Positions 52,308-60,587 of a stretch of 64,000 bases of DNA are shown here, piece after piece. The stretch is from positions 496,001 to 560,000 of the forward strand of contig JACKLP010000001.1 of assembly GCA_024235875.1 (NCBI GenBank), read 5' to 3'. Source of the stretch: Burkholderiaceae bacterium (GTDB lineage Bacteria > Pseudomonadota > Gammaproteobacteria > Burkholderiales > Burkholderiaceae_E). Made by a program: the position numbers and the translations under genes. The notes below the pieces were generated by a model that saw only the letters and a program-made list of their open reading frames with translations, was not told the origin of the DNA and did no database searches. Position 1 is the stretch's first letter; the number at the start of each line of letters is the position of its first letter.

Positions 52308-53165
52308 ATGAAACGACGACACTTCGCCGCCGCAGCCATCGCGGCATCCCTGCTCGCAACCGCCAACACGGGCTTTGCCAGTGACACGCTCCGGGTCACG
52401 GCGATCCCGGACGAAGCCCCCACCGAGCTGCTTCGCAAGTTCAAGCCGCTGGGCGCCTACCTGGAACGCCGCCTCGGCATGAAGGTCAGCTTCGTCCCGG
52501 TGACCGACTACGCCGCCTCGGTCGAGGCCCTCGTCAACCACAAGGTCGACCTGGCCTGGTTCGGCGGCTTCACATTCGTCCAGGCGAACATCCGCTCGCG
52601 CGGTCGCGTCGAACCCATCATTCAGCGGGCCGAGGACGAGAAGTTCACGTCGGTGTTCGTGACCACCAAGTCATCGGGCATCAAGACGCTCGCCGACCTG
52701 AAGGGCAAGAACTTCAGTTTCGGCTCGCCTTCGTCCACGTCGGGCCACCTGATGCCGCGCTCCTTCCTGCTGCAGAACGGTGTCGATCCGTCCAAGGACA
52801 TGAGGGTGTCGTTCTCGGGCGCCCATGATGCAACCGTCTTCGCCGTGGCCGGGGGCAAGGTCGCCGCCGGTGCGCTGAACGCCTCGGTGTGGAAGAAGCT
52901 CGTCGATTCCAAGCGGGTCGACACCGGCAAGGTCGATGTCTTCTATACGACCCCGCCCTACTACGACTACAACTGGACGATTCACAAGGACATGCCTGCG
53001 GCCGTGCGACAGAAGCTGATCGATGCCTTCCTCGAGCTGACGCCCGATACGCCCGAAGGCAAGGAGATCCTCGCGCTTCAACGTGCGAGCCGCTTCGTGG
53101 CGACCAAGGCCTCGAACTACGCCAACATCGAGAAGGCCGCGCGCAGCGCTGGCTTGCTCAAGTAG
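52308..53165 (+). CDS. Periplasmic substrate-binding protein of a putative selenate ABC importer (PhnD-like)
   Basis: A 285-residue PhnD-superfamily binding protein with a signal peptide (hydrophobic run FAAAAIAASLLATA, likely cut after TGFA). Mature-protein landmarks are AIPDEAPTELLRKFKPLGAYLERRLGMK, DLAWFGGFTFVQA, FGSPSSTSGHLMPRSFLLQNGVDP and YTTPPYYDYNWT. I recall this set from the subfamily annotated as putative selenate ABC transporter binding proteins, which co-occurs with selenophosphate synthetase genes. Phosphonate or phosphite binding is the alternative, but no phn lyase or ptxD gene is near. AAGGAG precedes the ATG. Confidence 0.82.
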   Translation: MKRRHFAAAAIAASLLATANTGFASDTLRVTAIPDEAPTELLRKFKPLGAYLERRLGMKVSFVPVTDYAASVEALVNHKVDLAWFGGFTFVQANIRSRGRVEPIIQRAEDEKFTSVFVTTKSSGIKTLADLKGKNFSFGSPSSTSGHLMPRSFLLQNGVDPSKDMRVSFSGAHDATVFAVAGGKVAAGALNASVWKKLVDSKRVDTGKVDVFYTTPPYYDYNWTIHKDMPAAVRQKLIDAFLELTPDTPEGKEILALQRASRFVATKASNYANIEKAARSAGLLK

Positions 53166-53184
53166 ATCGGCGCATCGCCACGCC

Positions 53185-54012
53185 ATGACCAGCGGGATCT
53201 CGCTGGCGCTCGAAGGCGCTCGCGTCGCGCGTGGCGGCACGCGCGGCGCGATGCGCGCAGCCGACCTTCGCATCGAGGCCGGCGAGCAACTCGCGCTGAT
53301 CGGCCCGAGCGGCGCCGGCAAGACGACCATGCTGGCAGTGCTCGGCGCGGCACTCGAGCCCGATGCCGGCCGGGTGCTCATCGATGGTCACGATCCCTGG
53401 CGACTGAGCGGTCCCGCGCTGCGACGCCTGCGTGCCCGTCTGTTCACCGCGCCACAGACGCCACCGCTGCCGCCGCGCCAGCGAGTCGTCACAGCGGTGC
53501 TCGCCGGCCGGCTGCCTCACTGGTCCCTCGTCCATGCACTGGCCAGCCTGTGGCACCCCAGTGAGGCCGCCGCCGCCCACGACGCCCTGGCGCAGTTCTC
53601 GCTCGGCGACAAGCTCTGGTCACGGGTCGACCGGCTTTCCGGTGGCGAGCGGCAACGGGTCAGCCTGGCACGTGCCCTGGTCGCGCAGGCCGGTGCCTAT
53701 TTCATCGACGAACCACTCGCTGCGCTGGATCCGGCGCTGGCCGATCGTACGCTCGAAGTCCTGATGGCCGGCACGAGACGCCACGGCGCCACGCTCGTGT
53801 GCAGCCTGCATCATGTCTCGATGGCGCTGGCGCATTTCCCGCGCGTGATCGGTCTTCGCGACGGCGAGATCGTGTTCGATCGCGCCCCGTCGGACATCGC
53901 GCCCGAGGAGATCGATCGCCTCTACTACGGTGAAGAGGCCGCGCGAAGCGAAGCGCCAGGTGCGGTGATGGAACCGGACGCTCGGATCCCTCGCCCGTCT
54001 CGCTGCGCCTGA
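53185..54012 (+). CDS. ATP-binding protein of the putative selenate importer (PhnC-like)
   Basis: A 275-residue ABC ATPase. Walker A is GPSGAGKT (40-47), the signature is LSGGERQRVSLARAL and Walker B is AYFIDEPLAALDP. SLHHVSMALAHFPRVIGLRDG contains the H-loop. The segment RLPHWSLVHALASLWHP before the signature matches PhnC-type ATPases. It sits between the binding protein and the fused permease, 19 bases after the former and six before the latter. The long upstream frame is a shadow of the binding protein gene. Confidence 0.88.
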   Translation: MTSGISLALEGARVARGGTRGAMRAADLRIEAGEQLALIGPSGAGKTTMLAVLGAALEPDAGRVLIDGHDPWRLSGPALRRLRARLFTAPQTPPLPPRQRVVTAVLAGRLPHWSLVHALASLWHPSEAAAAHDALAQFSLGDKLWSRVDRLSGGERQRVSLARALVAQAGAYFIDEPLAALDPALADRTLEVLMAGTRRHGATLVCSLHHVSMALAHFPRVIGLRDGEIVFDRAPSDIAPEEIDRLYYGEEAARSEAPGAVMEPDARIPRPSRCA

Positions 54013-54018
54013 TTCGCC

Positions 54019-55746
54019 ATGAGCGCCGGCCAACAACGTGGCAGCCTCGAGCGCCCGGCGCTGCTCGATCGTGACCCCGCGCAACGCGAGCGCCTGACCT
54101 GGTTGCTGATCGGACTGGCCCTGCTGTGGCCCATGCTGAAGTACAGCGAGTTCAGTCCGGGCGGCCTGCTCGATGCCCAGTCAATGCAGTCCGTGGGCAC
54201 TTTCCTCGCGAGCTTCCTGCCGCCGCGACTCGATGCCGAGTTCCTGTGGCTGCTCGCAGAGGCCACGTTGGTCACCGTCGCGATCGCCACGAGCGGCCTG
54301 GCGCTCGGTTGGGTGTTGGCGGTCCCCTTGACGCTGTTGGCGACCGCCAGGCTTTCGCAGTCGTCGATCGGCCGTCCGATGCGCCCGCTGGCCACGTTCG
54401 CAAGGCAAGCCGTGCGCGCGCTGCTGATCTTCCTGCGCAGTGTGCCGGAACTGGTCTGGGCCTTGTTGTTCGTGCGGGTCGTGGGGCTCGGCCCCACCGC
54501 CGGCGTGCTTGCGATCGCGCTCACCTATGCCGGAATGCTCGGCAAGGTCTATGCGGAAGTCCTCGAGTCTGGCGACGGCCAGGCGACCGAGGCCTTGCTT
54601 CGCAACGGCTCGGGGCGAATGAGCGCCTTCCTGTACGGCGCGCTTCCGCAAAACGCCAACGAACTCGTCTCCTACACGGTGTTTCGCTGGGAGTGTGCGG
54701 TTCGCTCCTCGGTGATCATGGGTTTCGTCGGCGGCGGCGGGCTCGGCCAGCAGATGGATCTCTCGATGAAGATGCTCGCCGGCGGCGAGGTGTCGATGAT
54801 CCTGCTGATGTTCGTCTTGCTGGTCGCGCTGGCCGATCGGATCAGCCTGCTGCTACGACGCGCCCTCGACGGCCACGAGGCGACGAGACCGACCGCCGGG
54901 TCGGCCGGCGTCATCAGTGCCGAGCCACCAGCGCGGCTCCAAGCGACCGAAGCTAGCCTGCCGCCGCGCCCGGCGCAACGAGCCGGCTGGCTCGTGGTCC
55001 TGCCGTTGGCCGTGCTGGTCGTGCTCAGCTTCGCGGTCCTGGATCTGAGATTCGAAGGATTCCTCGAAGACGACGCGCTGAGCAAGATGGGCGAGTTCAT
55101 CGGCGGCTTCTTTCCGCCCGAGACGGACCCCGGCTTCCTGTCGCAGCTGTGGCAAGGATCGCTGGAGACGCTCGCGATGTCGGCGCTCGGCACACTGATC
55201 GCCGCGGTGATCGCTGTCGCGATCGCACTACCTGCCAGCATGCCCGCTCGAGGCTTGCTCGGATCGCTGGTCCGTCGCTCCACTCGCCTGGCCTTGAACC
55301 TGCTGCGCTCGATCCCCGAGCTGGTGTGGGCATCGCTGTGGGTCATCGCGGCGGGGCTGGGCCCCTTCCCTGGCACGCTGGCCCTGGCCGCGCACACGGC
55401 GGGCGTGCTCGGACGGCTGTTCGCCGACACATTCGAGAACCTGCCGCCTGCGCCGGCTCGCGTACTGCGCGAGAACGGCAGTACGCGACTGGGCGCGATC
55501 CTCTACGCGTCGCTGCCGCAGGCCCTGCCGCAGCTGATGTCCTACACCCTGTACCGTTGGGAGAACAACATCCGTGCGGCCGCCGTGCTCGGCGTGGTCG
55601 GCGCGGGCGGACTGGGGCAGATCCTGCACCTGAAGCTGAGCCTGTTCCAGATGCACGATGCCGCCGGCGTCGTGCTTGCGATGCTCGTGATCGTCGCCTG
55701 CGTCGATGTGCTGAGCTATTTTGCGCGTCGACGTCTGTCCGGATGA
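54019..55746 (+). CDS. Fused double permease of the putative selenate importer (PhnE-PhnE)
   Basis: A 575-residue protein made of two PhnE-like permease domains in tandem. Each half has an N-terminal helix, a periplasmic segment with FLPPRLD or FFPPETD, and the EAA-like loop region. RSVPELVWALLFVRVVGLGPT (around E144) corresponds to RSIPELVWASLWVIAAGLGPF (around E434), and VGGGGLGQ to VGAGGLGQ. One chain can therefore supply both transmembrane halves of the importer. The stop overlaps the next ATPase gene (ATGA), which links this importer to the exporter cassette downstream. Confidence 0.9.
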   Translation: MSAGQQRGSLERPALLDRDPAQRERLTWLLIGLALLWPMLKYSEFSPGGLLDAQSMQSVGTFLASFLPPRLDAEFLWLLAEATLVTVAIATSGLALGWVLAVPLTLLATARLSQSSIGRPMRPLATFARQAVRALLIFLRSVPELVWALLFVRVVGLGPTAGVLAIALTYAGMLGKVYAEVLESGDGQATEALLRNGSGRMSAFLYGALPQNANELVSYTVFRWECAVRSSVIMGFVGGGGLGQQMDLSMKMLAGGEVSMILLMFVLLVALADRISLLLRRALDGHEATRPTAGSAGVISAEPPARLQATEASLPPRPAQRAGWLVVLPLAVLVVLSFAVLDLRFEGFLEDDALSKMGEFIGGFFPPETDPGFLSQLWQGSLETLAMSALGTLIAAVIAVAIALPASMPARGLLGSLVRRSTRLALNLLRSIPELVWASLWVIAAGLGPFPGTLALAAHTAGVLGRLFADTFENLPPAPARVLRENGSTRLGAILYASLPQALPQLMSYTLYRWENNIRAAAVLGVVGAGGLGQILHLKLSLFQMHDAAGVVLAMLVIVACVDVLSYFARRRLSG

Positions 55747-56480
55747 CAGCGCGCGTCATGACGGCTCGGCCGGGCTCGAGTTCGGCTCCGATCCTGCAAG
55801 TCAGCGGCCTGAGCAAGCGATTCGGCGCACGCTGCCTGTTGCACGACATCGATCTGCGCGTGGACGCCGGCGAGCGGGTCATGCTGCTGGGCGAATCGGG
55901 CTCGGGCAAGTCGACGCTCCTGAACCTGATCGCGGGCCTGGAGTGCCCCGACGAGGGACGGATATCGATCGATGGCGAGCCCGTCGACGCGAGCTCGCCC
56001 GATCGCAGCGCCCGACTGCGGCGCGAAAAGCTCGGGTTCGTGTTCCAGGCCTACCACCTGCTGCCCCACCTCGATGCAACGCAGAACGTGGCCGTCCCAT
56101 TGCTGCTGCTGCAGGTCTCGCCGACGCTCGCGCGCGAGCGCGCCCGCGCCATGCTCGCCCGGGTTGGGCTGTCGAAACGCGAACACGCGATGCCCGCCAC
56201 GCTCTCGGGTGGCGAGCAGCAGCGGGTCGCGCTCGCCCGTGCCCTGGTCCATGAACCCGTGCTGCTGCTGGCCGATGAGCCCACCGGCAATCTTGATCCG
56301 CGCAATGCGGCCCGGGCACTATCGCTGATGCTCGATCAGGTCGCGCGCACGCACGCGGCGCTGCTGATGGTCACGCATTCGGAAGCGGCCGCTGCCAGCG
56401 GTGATCGCAGCCTGCGACTGGCATTGGACGACGAGCTCGGCGCCAGCCTGGTCGCCGGATCGACCGACCCGACCTCATGA
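55743..56480 (+). CDS. ABC exporter ATP-binding protein (LolD/MacB-like)
   Basis: A 245-residue ATPase of the LolD/MacB group. Walker A is GESGSGKST, the signature LSGGEQQRVALARALVHEPVLLLADEPTGNLDP is the standard one for this group, and LGFVFQAYHLLPHLDATQNV marks the Q-loop. It is paired with the FtsX-type permease that overlaps its stop (ATGA). Type VII ABC systems of this kind act on substrates in the outer leaflet or periplasm rather than importing solutes. ATG 55758 is a less likely second start. Confidence 0.9.
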   Translation: MTARVMTARPGSSSAPILQVSGLSKRFGARCLLHDIDLRVDAGERVMLLGESGSGKSTLLNLIAGLECPDEGRISIDGEPVDASSPDRSARLRREKLGFVFQAYHLLPHLDATQNVAVPLLLLQVSPTLARERARAMLARVGLSKREHAMPATLSGGEQQRVALARALVHEPVLLLADEPTGNLDPRNAARALSLMLDQVARTHAALLMVTHSEAAAASGDRSLRLALDDELGASLVAGSTDPTS

Positions 56481-59083
56481 AGGCGACGCCGTCGCGTGCG
56501 TCGATCGTCCTGCTGGCATGGATGGTCCTGGCTCAATGGCGCGCCCAACCAGGCCGGATGCTCGCATCGGTGCTGGCCATTGCGGTCGGGGTCTGCGTGG
56601 GCCTGGCGATCCATCTCGTGAATCGCAGCGCGCTCGACGAGTTCGCTGGCGCACTGGCCGTCGTCAACGGTGAAGCCCAGGCTCGACTCGTCGCGATTGG
56701 CTCGAGTATCGACGAGCTCGCCTATGACCGCGCGTCCCAGGATCCCGCCATCGAAGCGGCGAGCCCCGTGATCGAGACCCGGGTGCTGGTCCGACGCATC
56801 GGGACCGACGAGGCGCCCGGGCGCTCGACGACGCTGCCGCTGATCGCGATCGATCCCATGCGCGCCGCATCCGTCACGCCCGCGCTCGTGCCGGCGCTGG
56901 AACACTCGTCGCAGGCCCCGGATCGATTTGGCGGCCTGTTCGCCCCCGACGCCGTATTCCTGTCGGCGGCCGCGCTGGCGATCCTCGACGTCCGGCTGGG
57001 CGACGCCGTGCGCATCGTGGCGGGTGGCTCACGGATGCGAGCACGAGTCGCAGGCCGGCTCGATGGTGCCGCGGCCGGTCAGGCCTTGATCGTGATGGAC
57101 ATCTCCACCGCGCAGTGGCGACTGGGATGGCTCGGGCGATTGAGCCGGATCGATCTACGACTGCGCGAAGGCGCTGATCGGGGGGCGCTGGCGCGACGGG
57201 TCGCCGCCGATCCAGCCCGTTGGCGCCTCGTCACACCCGACGCATCGGCGAGCCGGATGTCGAGCCTTTCACGGGCATATCGGGTCAACCTGAATGTTCT
57301 CGCGCTGGTCGCGCTGTTCACCGGTGCGTTCATCGTGCAATCCACCCTGTCGCTGGCGGTGATCCGCCAGCAGGCGCAACTGGCCTTGCTCGGTGTGCTC
57401 GGCGCTTCCCGGCGCCTGTTGCTGGCCGTCGTGCTGCTGCAAGGCGTCTGGCTCGGCACGATCGGTGCCGTCTTCGGAATCGTGCTCGGCCTGGGGCTGG
57501 CCGCCTTGCTGCTCTCGGCGATGGGTGGCGACCTCGGCGGCGGGTACTTCGATCAGAGCGTGCCGACGCTGAGTATCGACCTGCCCGCCACGCTCGCCAT
57601 CGGCGTGCTCGGCGTCGCTGCCGGCACGATCGGCGCGTTGGTACCGGCCCTGGGCATCGCCCGCCAGGCGAGCGCCGCGGCCCTGCGAGCCGGCGCCGGC
57701 GAAGCCGCGACCTCGATGCGTCCGGCCATTGCCATCGGTATCGCCGCGGCGATCGCGGCGTCGGCACTGATGCAACTGCCACCGATCGCCGGGCTGCCGC
57801 TCGGCGCCTATGCCGCGATCGCGTGCGTGCTGATCGGCGGCATCGCGCTGACCGGGCCGCTGCTGCGTGCCTGCACCGCCATGCTTGCGCGATTCGGCGA
57901 CTCGCTTTGGCGCCTGCCGCCGATGTGGCTCGGCGCGCTGCGGCCAATGCGCGCACCGCGTGCGGCGGCCGCGGCGGGTGCCGGGGTCGTCGCCAGCTTC
58001 GCACTGGCCAGCGCGATGTCGATCATGGTGCACAGCTTTCGCGAGTCGGTAGAACAGTGGCTCGACCAGGTCCTGCCGGCCGATGTCTATGGTCGCGCTG
58101 CGCCCGGTGGGGCGACCGGCGTCCTCGATGCGGACCTGCGTGCGGCGCTCGCCCGCCTGCCCGGCATCGCCCGGATCGAATTCTCGCGCAGTGCCACGGT
58201 CTCGCTCGACCCGGCAATGCCCGAGGTCGTGGTGTTCGCCCGCCCGCTCGATGCAGCCGCGCCGGGCGCCAAGTTGCCGCTGACCGACGCCCCGCTCGTA
58301 TCCGCACCGCCTGGCTGCATCCCGGTATGGGTCAGCGAGGCCATGGTCGATCTGTACCGGCTCGCGCCGGGAGCACGCTTGCGCTTGCCGCTGGGCCCGC
58401 CCGAGCAGTGCTTCATGTCGGCCGGCGTCTGGCGCGACTACGCCCGCCAGCACGGCGCGATCGTGATGCCGCTTTCGGCCTATCGACGCCTGAGCGGCGA
58501 CGAACATGTCAACGAGGTCGCGATCTGGCTGGAACCCACGGCGCTCGGCCCCGACCGGCGCGCGGCCGCGGCGACGCTCGTCGCCGGCGCGCGCGCGCTG
58601 CTGAGCCATCCGGATGCGATGCAGTTTAGAGATGCGTCCGAGCTTCGCGAGCTGTCTCTTCGCATCTTCGATCGCAGCTTCGCGGTGACCTATGTGCTGG
58701 TTGCGATCGCGATCGCGGTGGGGCTGTTCGGGGTGACCACCACCTACGCCGGCGAGGCCATGAGCCGCGCACGGGAGTTCGGCATGCTGCGCCATCTGGG
58801 CGTGACACGACTGCAGATCGCCGGCGTGTTCGCGACCGAATCCCTGCTGGGCATCGGCCTGAGCACCGCCTGGGGGCTCGTGCTCGGTTCCCTCGTCGCG
58901 CTGGTCCTGGTGCGATTCGTCAACCCGCAATCCTTCCACTGGACGATGGACTTCTCCTGGCCGGTCGGCTTGCTGGCGGCCGCCTCGCTCGCCGTTCTCG
59001 CTGCCGGCGTGAGCGCCGCCGTGCTGGCCGCACGGCAGGCCGCAGGCCGTGCGCCGGTTCTCGCTGTTCGCCAGGACTGGTGA
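56477..59083 (+). CDS. FtsX-like ABC permease
   Basis: An 868-residue permease with two FtsX-type membrane modules. The first helix lies in MLASVLAIAVGVCVGLAIHLV. A large extracytoplasmic domain is followed by helices in LNVLALVALFTGAFIVQSTLSLAVIR and a C-terminal module (YVLVAIAIAVGLFGVTTTYAGEAMSRAREFGMLRHLGVT). It resembles AttF/AttG-type or YbbP-type permeases. The substrate is not known. It overlaps the ATPase upstream and touches the lipocalin-like gene downstream. Confidence 0.88.
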   Translation: MKATPSRASIVLLAWMVLAQWRAQPGRMLASVLAIAVGVCVGLAIHLVNRSALDEFAGALAVVNGEAQARLVAIGSSIDELAYDRASQDPAIEAASPVIETRVLVRRIGTDEAPGRSTTLPLIAIDPMRAASVTPALVPALEHSSQAPDRFGGLFAPDAVFLSAAALAILDVRLGDAVRIVAGGSRMRARVAGRLDGAAAGQALIVMDISTAQWRLGWLGRLSRIDLRLREGADRGALARRVAADPARWRLVTPDASASRMSSLSRAYRVNLNVLALVALFTGAFIVQSTLSLAVIRQQAQLALLGVLGASRRLLLAVVLLQGVWLGTIGAVFGIVLGLGLAALLLSAMGGDLGGGYFDQSVPTLSIDLPATLAIGVLGVAAGTIGALVPALGIARQASAAALRAGAGEAATSMRPAIAIGIAAAIAASALMQLPPIAGLPLGAYAAIACVLIGGIALTGPLLRACTAMLARFGDSLWRLPPMWLGALRPMRAPRAAAAAGAGVVASFALASAMSIMVHSFRESVEQWLDQVLPADVYGRAAPGGATGVLDADLRAALARLPGIARIEFSRSATVSLDPAMPEVVVFARPLDAAAPGAKLPLTDAPLVSAPPGCIPVWVSEAMVDLYRLAPGARLRLPLGPPEQCFMSAGVWRDYARQHGAIVMPLSAYRRLSGDEHVNEVAIWLEPTALGPDRRAAAATLVAGARALLSHPDAMQFRDASELRELSLRIFDRSFAVTYVLVAIAIAVGLFGVTTTYAGEAMSRAREFGMLRHLGVTRLQIAGVFATESLLGIGLSTAWGLVLGSLVALVLVRFVNPQSFHWTMDFSWPVGLLAAASLAVLAAGVSAAVLAARQAAGRAPVLAVRQDW

Positions 59084-60180
59084 TGAACAGGCGCCAGGCC
59101 CTCGTCGCGATCGGCATGCCGGCGCTGCAGTCGATCGGAGGTCCCGTGAATGGCGCCGCGGGCGTGCCGGCCTCGCCCGAAGCCATCGCCTACCCGCCCG
59201 TGCTTGCCGGAATCCCCCTTGCCTTTCCGGCCGACCATGGTGCGCATCCGAGCTTCCGAACCGAATGGTGGTATCTGACCGCATGGCTCGACACGCCGAC
59301 CGAATCGCTCGGCGCGCAATTGACTTTCTTCCGAGTTCGAACAGGCCTCGCGAAGGCGAATCCGAGCCGATTCGCGCCGCGACAGTTCCTGTTCGCTCAT
59401 GCCGCGATCGCCTCGCGCGACACCGGACTGAGATTTTCGCAGTCGGCGGCCCGTGCCGGCATCGGCGACGCCCGCTATTCGACCGAAGACACGCGAGTCG
59501 CCCTTGGGCGATGGTCGCTCGTACGCAGCGCCGGCGATACCTACGAGGCGCTCGTGCGCACGCGCGCGTTCGAGTTCGAGCTCCATGCGGATACGCCCGG
59601 TCCGCCGGTCTTGCAAGGCCGGGGCGGCTACTCGCAAAAGGGTCCCGATCCGCGCCAGGCGAGCTATTACTACAGCCGGCCGGGACTGCGAATCCGCGGT
59701 CGGGTCCGCCAGCACGGGGACGATCCGACACCCGTCACCGGCACCGGCTGGTTGGACCACGAGTGGTCCAGCGAGTTGCTCGCAGCGAACGCCGTGGGCT
59801 GGGACTGGGTCGGACTCAATCTCGACGACGGCAGCGCGATCATGGCCTTCCGGATGCGCACGGTCGACGGCACCCTGTACGCGACTGGCCGACGGATGCG
59901 GGTCGATGGCTCGCGATCGACCGACTTCATTCCGCGCTTCGTCGTCCGCCGGCGATGGCGCTCGCCGCGCACCGGCGTCGAGTACCCGGTCGCGATCTCC
60001 TTGCACGTCGACGACCGCCGCCTGGACCTCGAGCCACTACTCGATGCACAGGAACTCGATACGCGCGCCAGCACCGGGACCCGCTACTGGGAAGGCGCAG
60101 TGACGGTCGCCGAGGCCGGCAAGACGATCGGCCGCGGCTATCTGGAGCTCACCGGGTATGGCGAACCGATTCGGTTCTAG
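59083..60180 (+). CDS. AttH/CrtC-like lipocalin-domain protein
   Basis: A 365-residue secreted protein of the AttH/carotenoid 1,2-hydratase fold. After an N-terminal signal with a twin-arginine look (NRRQALVAIGMPAL), the landmarks are HPSFRTEWWYLTAWLDT, RQFLFAHAAIAS, YYYSRPGLRIRG and GTGWLDHEWSS. Such proteins are regularly encoded with an ABC ATPase and FtsX permease (att cassette) and are thought to bind a hydrophobic ligand in the periplasm. No carotenoid genes are nearby, so hydratase activity is unlikely. ATG 59083 overlaps the permease stop by one base; GTG 59080 is one codon earlier. Confidence 0.88.
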   Translation: MNRRQALVAIGMPALQSIGGPVNGAAGVPASPEAIAYPPVLAGIPLAFPADHGAHPSFRTEWWYLTAWLDTPTESLGAQLTFFRVRTGLAKANPSRFAPRQFLFAHAAIASRDTGLRFSQSAARAGIGDARYSTEDTRVALGRWSLVRSAGDTYEALVRTRAFEFELHADTPGPPVLQGRGGYSQKGPDPRQASYYYSRPGLRIRGRVRQHGDDPTPVTGTGWLDHEWSSELLAANAVGWDWVGLNLDDGSAIMAFRMRTVDGTLYATGRRMRVDGSRSTDFIPRFVVRRRWRSPRTGVEYPVAISLHVDDRRLDLEPLLDAQELDTRASTGTRYWEGAVTVAEAGKTIGRGYLELTGYGEPIRF

Positions 60181-60207
60181 GCCCGGGCGTTCGTCCGGCG
60201 AAGGCGT

Positions 60208-60516
60208 CTAGCCGCGGCCGAATCCGAAGCGGCCAAGCAGTCGTTCGACCCGGGCACTCGCGTCGCTGAGGACGACCGGGGGCAACCTGCGCACCAGGGC
60301 CGGAATGCCGATCACGAGCAGTGCGACATCGTCGGCCAGGCCGAACAGCAGGGCGACGTCGGGAATCAGGTCGATCGGGCTGAGCGTGTAGAGGATCAGT
60401 CCGATCGTGGCGAAGCGCACCAGCGTCGGCGTCTGGGGATGACGCAGCGCGAACAGCAGGATCAGCCCTTCGCGCCCCACCGTGCGCAGGAACAGTTTCA
60501 GACGGTTGACCCACAT
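60208..60516 (-). CDS. Small YkvA/DUF1232 membrane protein
   Basis: A 102-residue protein with the DUF1232 core FATIGLILYTLSPIDLIPD, followed by LLFGLADDVALLVIGIPALV. One or two membrane helices are predicted by eye. A perfect AAGGAGG lies before ATG 60516, which fixes the start; the long upstream frame is noise. Function is unknown across the family. It is 71 bases downstream of gspF on the same strand. Confidence 0.88.
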   Translation of the reverse strand: MWVNRLKLFLRTVGREGLILLFALRHPQTPTLVRFATIGLILYTLSPIDLIPDVALLFGLADDVALLVIGIPALVRRLPPVVLSDASARVERLLGRFGFGRG

Positions 60517-60587
60517 TCCGATACCTCCTTCTGTGCTCGAGGCCGCAATCGATGGCCGGTCCGCATGGACGCCCGGCTTGGAACGCG

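Noticed and set aside
52308..55746. Phosphonate importer phnDCE
   Set aside because: The binding protein resembles the putative selenate subfamily, no phosphonate-degrading gene is present, and selenium-pathway genes are adjacent. It stays the main alternative.
57269..59731. 820-residue open frame opposite the FtsX permease and AttH-like gene
   Set aside because: It spans two well-supported plus-strand genes and reads as basic, low-complexity protein typical of shadow frames.
59083..60180. Carotenoid 1,2-hydratase (CrtC)
   Set aside because: The fold is shared, but no carotenoid genes occur nearby and the ABC-FtsX neighbours fit the AttH group.
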